Assembly (NCBI GenBank): GCA_016297495.1
Contig: JAEDGN010000084.1
Span: forward strand, 1-7,445
Direction: 5' to 3'
DNA from: Coprococcus sp.
GTDB lineage: Bacteria; Bacillota; Clostridia; Lachnospirales; Lachnospiraceae
DNA: 7,445 nucleotides
Positions 5,991 through 7,445 of this stretch are shown here, piece by piece (position 1 is the stretch's first letter; each line of letters opens with the position of its first letter). A model generated the notes under the pieces. It was given only the letters and a program-made list of their open reading frames with translations. It made no database searches and had not been told where the DNA came from. Position numbers and translations under genes: made by a program.

Positions 5991-7205
5991 CTATACAAGC
6001 CAGTCTGTACCATCCGCATGTTTCAATATATATGAAGCCTGCTCCTGCAATTCTTCTTTTGATGCAGCATACAGCATAAAGACATAGCTTCCCATTCCAC
6101 CGGAAATAGATTCCGGCGGCCGGTTTTCCAGCAGAATCTTTTCACCGAAACGTTCCCTGATATCCTCAGGAGAATGCAGATAAGCCTCTTTTCCGCTTCT
6201 GCCCACATGGGTCACATAGCGCCGGAATCTGTAATCTCTGAAAGAACGGTTTTCATTATAAACCAGACTCTCCGCCCATATCTGATAGACATCCACATGA
6301 TAGGCATAATTCATTTTATCCGGAATATAGCCGCCCGGCGCCCGCATATTCACTTCGAGGCCGATAATCTCACCCTTCTGTCCCAGACCATCTTTATCCT
6401 CATCCAGTCTGAAAAACTCAAAATGGAAGAAGCGGTTCTTCACGTTAAAAGCCTTCACAACCCGTGTACCAATATCCAGAAGATCCGTTTTCTGAACATT
6501 CTGGGTATAGCTGACATTCTCTCCTGCGCCATGAAGCATATCCATCGGCGTCCTTGCCATCACCTGACCGGCGGCGAAAATAACATCACCATTGCCGTCA
6601 GTGATGCCGTCAAAGGTCTCGATATGGCCCGGCACAAACTCCTCCATAATAAACTGTTGATTTGGCTTCGTCCACATAAAATCATTCAATTCCTTATCCG
6701 AATTCAGCTTCCATGTATTGGAGGCACCTACGCCATTATCCGGCTTCACAATAACGGGATATCCGACTTCTTCTATAAACCGCCTGCATCCCGCCGTATG
6801 ATCCACAAGATGATATCTGGCCGTCTTCACACCGGCAGCAGCGTAACCTTCCTTCATGCGTGACTTTCTCTTCACAGCATCCATATCCTTCGTCTGAAAA
6901 CCTGTCGTAATATTAAAATCCGTACGAAGCATGGCCTCCAGCTCCAGCCAGTACTCATTCTGACTGTCTATGTAGTCGATGCGGCCGTATTTAAAAGAAA
7001 AAAAGGCAACCGCACGGTAAACAGCTTCATAATCCTCCAGACTTGGCACATAATAATACTCTGCCAGCGCATTCCTGCAATTATCGCCAAGATCATTGTA
7101 CGGGCAGTCCCCGATGCCTAACACATTCACTCCCAGTCCCTTCAGCCTGTCACAGAAATTATAAAAATGCAGTGGAAAATTTGGTGAAATGAAAATAACA
7201 TTCAT
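5991..7205 (-). CDS. ATP-grasp carboxylate-amine ligase of unknown substrate
   Basis: ATP-grasp enzymes activate a carboxylate as an acyl-phosphate and couple it to an amine, making a peptide or amide bond. The 404 residues show an N-terminal pre-ATP-grasp Rossmann-like domain starting MNVIFISPNFP. An ATP-binding lysine lies in VIVKPDNGVGAS (151-162, Lys154), and MEEFVPG (187-193) is the hinge. HFEFF (261-265) and GLEVNMRAPGG (282-292) carry the probable metal ligands Glu284 and Asn286, and Arg288 is a likely phosphate contact. The C-terminal region (about 320-404) is less familiar. The ATG at 7205 has GGAGG 7 bases upstream. It leads the operon, 19 bases before the ligase gene, and ends in TAG. 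Because the partner lacks the fused ATP-grasp half of GshF, this protein may add the third residue to gamma-glutamyl-cysteine (glycine would give glutathione), but it is not of the GshB or GshF type as far as I can see, so its substrate is open. Confidence 0.88.
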   Translation of the reverse strand: MNVIFISPNFPLHFYNFCDRLKGLGVNVLGIGDCPYNDLGDNCRNALAEYYYVPSLEDYEAVYRAVAFFSFKYGRIDYIDSQNEYWLELEAMLRTDFNITTGFQTKDMDAVKRKSRMKEGYAAAGVKTARYHLVDHTAGCRRFIEEVGYPVIVKPDNGVGASNTWKLNSDKELNDFMWTKPNQQFIMEEFVPGHIETFDGITDGNGDVIFAAGQVMARTPMDMLHGAGENVSYTQNVQKTDLLDIGTRVVKAFNVKNRFFHFEFFRLDEDKDGLGQKGEIIGLEVNMRAPGGYIPDKMNYAYHVDVYQIWAESLVYNENRSFRDYRFRRYVTHVGRSGKEAYLHSPEDIRERFGEKILLENRPPESISGGMGSYVFMLYAASKEELQEQASYILKHADGTDWLV

Positions 7206-7256
7206 GCTTCTTCCTCCCTCAAACCAGATTGCTTTCCGTTCACATTTGTTATCGGC

Positions 7257-7285
7257 ATCATAGCATACTATTCATACTTTGTCAA
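7257..7285 (-). promoter_or_regulatory. Extended -10 promoter of the ATP-grasp/GshA/amidotransferase operon
   Basis: The minus strand has -35 TTGACA (7280-7285), a 17-base spacer, and -10 TATGAT (7257-7262) preceded by TGC, forming an extended -10. Transcription would start near 7250, leaving a leader of about 45 bases before the ATP-grasp ATG, with no room for a riboswitch. The near-consensus elements imply a strong basal promoter. Confidence 0.8.
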
Positions 7286-7300
7286 TGGGAATTATGGTGT

Positions 7301-7340
7301 AATAAAAGAGCATCTCTTTTTTAAGAAATGCCCTTTTATT
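7301..7340 (-). terminator. Hairpin terminator after the ptsI-like gene
   Basis: Two 18-base arms (7323-7340 and 7301-7318) flank a 4-base loop. In the minus-strand RNA all 18 positions pair, two as G-U wobbles; in the plus-strand RNA these would be mismatches, so it is built for minus-strand transcripts. It begins 4 bases after the stop of the upstream gene and ends in a U-rich arm. Confidence 0.85.
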
Positions 7341-7344
7341 GTAA

Positions 7345-7445
7345 CTACCCTTTGATGATCTGTTCTCTTACATAGTCGATACTGCCTGCGGACATGCTGA
7401 ACTCATCCAGTCCCAACTCGAGCAGTTTTGCTGTGGCCTTCGGAT
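7345..7445 (-). CDS. ptsI: C-terminal end of a PEP-utilising phosphotransferase, probably PTS enzyme I (partial)
   Basis: Only the last 33 codons are in the window, reading PKATAKLLELGLDEFSMSAG then SIDYVREQIIKG and a TAG stop. The GLDEFSMSAxSI block is characteristic of the end of the PEP-binding TIM-barrel domain of enzyme I, which passes phosphate from PEP to HPr in sugar uptake. It ends soon after this block, without the longer tail of E. coli enzyme I. Other PEP-utilising enzymes share a similar motif, so the symbol is tentative. It is separated from the next operon by a terminator and a promoter. Confidence 0.65.
   Translation of the reverse strand, partial: PKATAKLLELGLDEFSMSAGSIDYVREQIIKG

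Overview
The window looks like a Firmicutes chromosome, most likely Clostridia and perhaps Lachnospiraceae. The reasons are strong GGAGG-type Shine-Dalgarno sites, near-consensus sigma-A promoters, AT-rich hairpin terminators, moderate GC content, and a gram-positive-style MetNIQ transporter with a lipoprotein MetQ. The genus assignment is inference. Every supported gene is on the minus strand, so transcription runs from high to low coordinates. There are three transcription units.

(1) 7345-7445 is the last 33 codons of a PEP-utilising phosphotransferase, probably PTS enzyme I, followed at once by a hairpin terminator (7301-7340).

(2) 7285-3841 is a three-gene operon with its own extended -10 promoter and a compound terminator. 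In order it encodes a stand-alone ATP-grasp ligase (5991-7205), a GshA-type glutamate-cysteine ligase (about 4692-5971), and a class II glutamine amidotransferase resembling the EgtC/YafJ type (3926-4699). Together they suggest a gamma-glutamyl-dependent pathway for a small thiol or peptide: the GshA-like enzyme makes a gamma-glutamyl-cysteine-like intermediate, the ATP-grasp enzyme adds another unit or an amide, and the amidotransferase either removes gamma-glutamate or supplies ammonia. This combination is the best candidate here for an undescribed system. The ligase gene carries an in-frame TAG at 5477-5479 and an apparent one-base shortfall in an A-run at 4761-4766. The A-run sits on an in-phase A AAA AAT slippery heptamer, and reading the -1 frame restores a 22-residue tail that ends overlapping the next start codon.

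(3) 3789-1 is a metN-metI-metQ methionine-type ABC import operon followed, 30 bases later, by a GlcD-type FAD-dependent 2-hydroxyacid dehydrogenase gene that runs off the window edge. This last gene is also frameshifted, at a T-run at 651-656; the rest of the protein is fully open in the adjacent frame to base 1.

There are thus three disruptions in 7.4 kb, two of them in homopolymers that appear one base short. They may be real pseudogenisation, recoding, or sequencing error; raw reads or related genomes would decide. No RNA genes, CRISPR arrays, insertion sequences or attachment sites were seen. No stretch longer than 300 bases lacks a gene.
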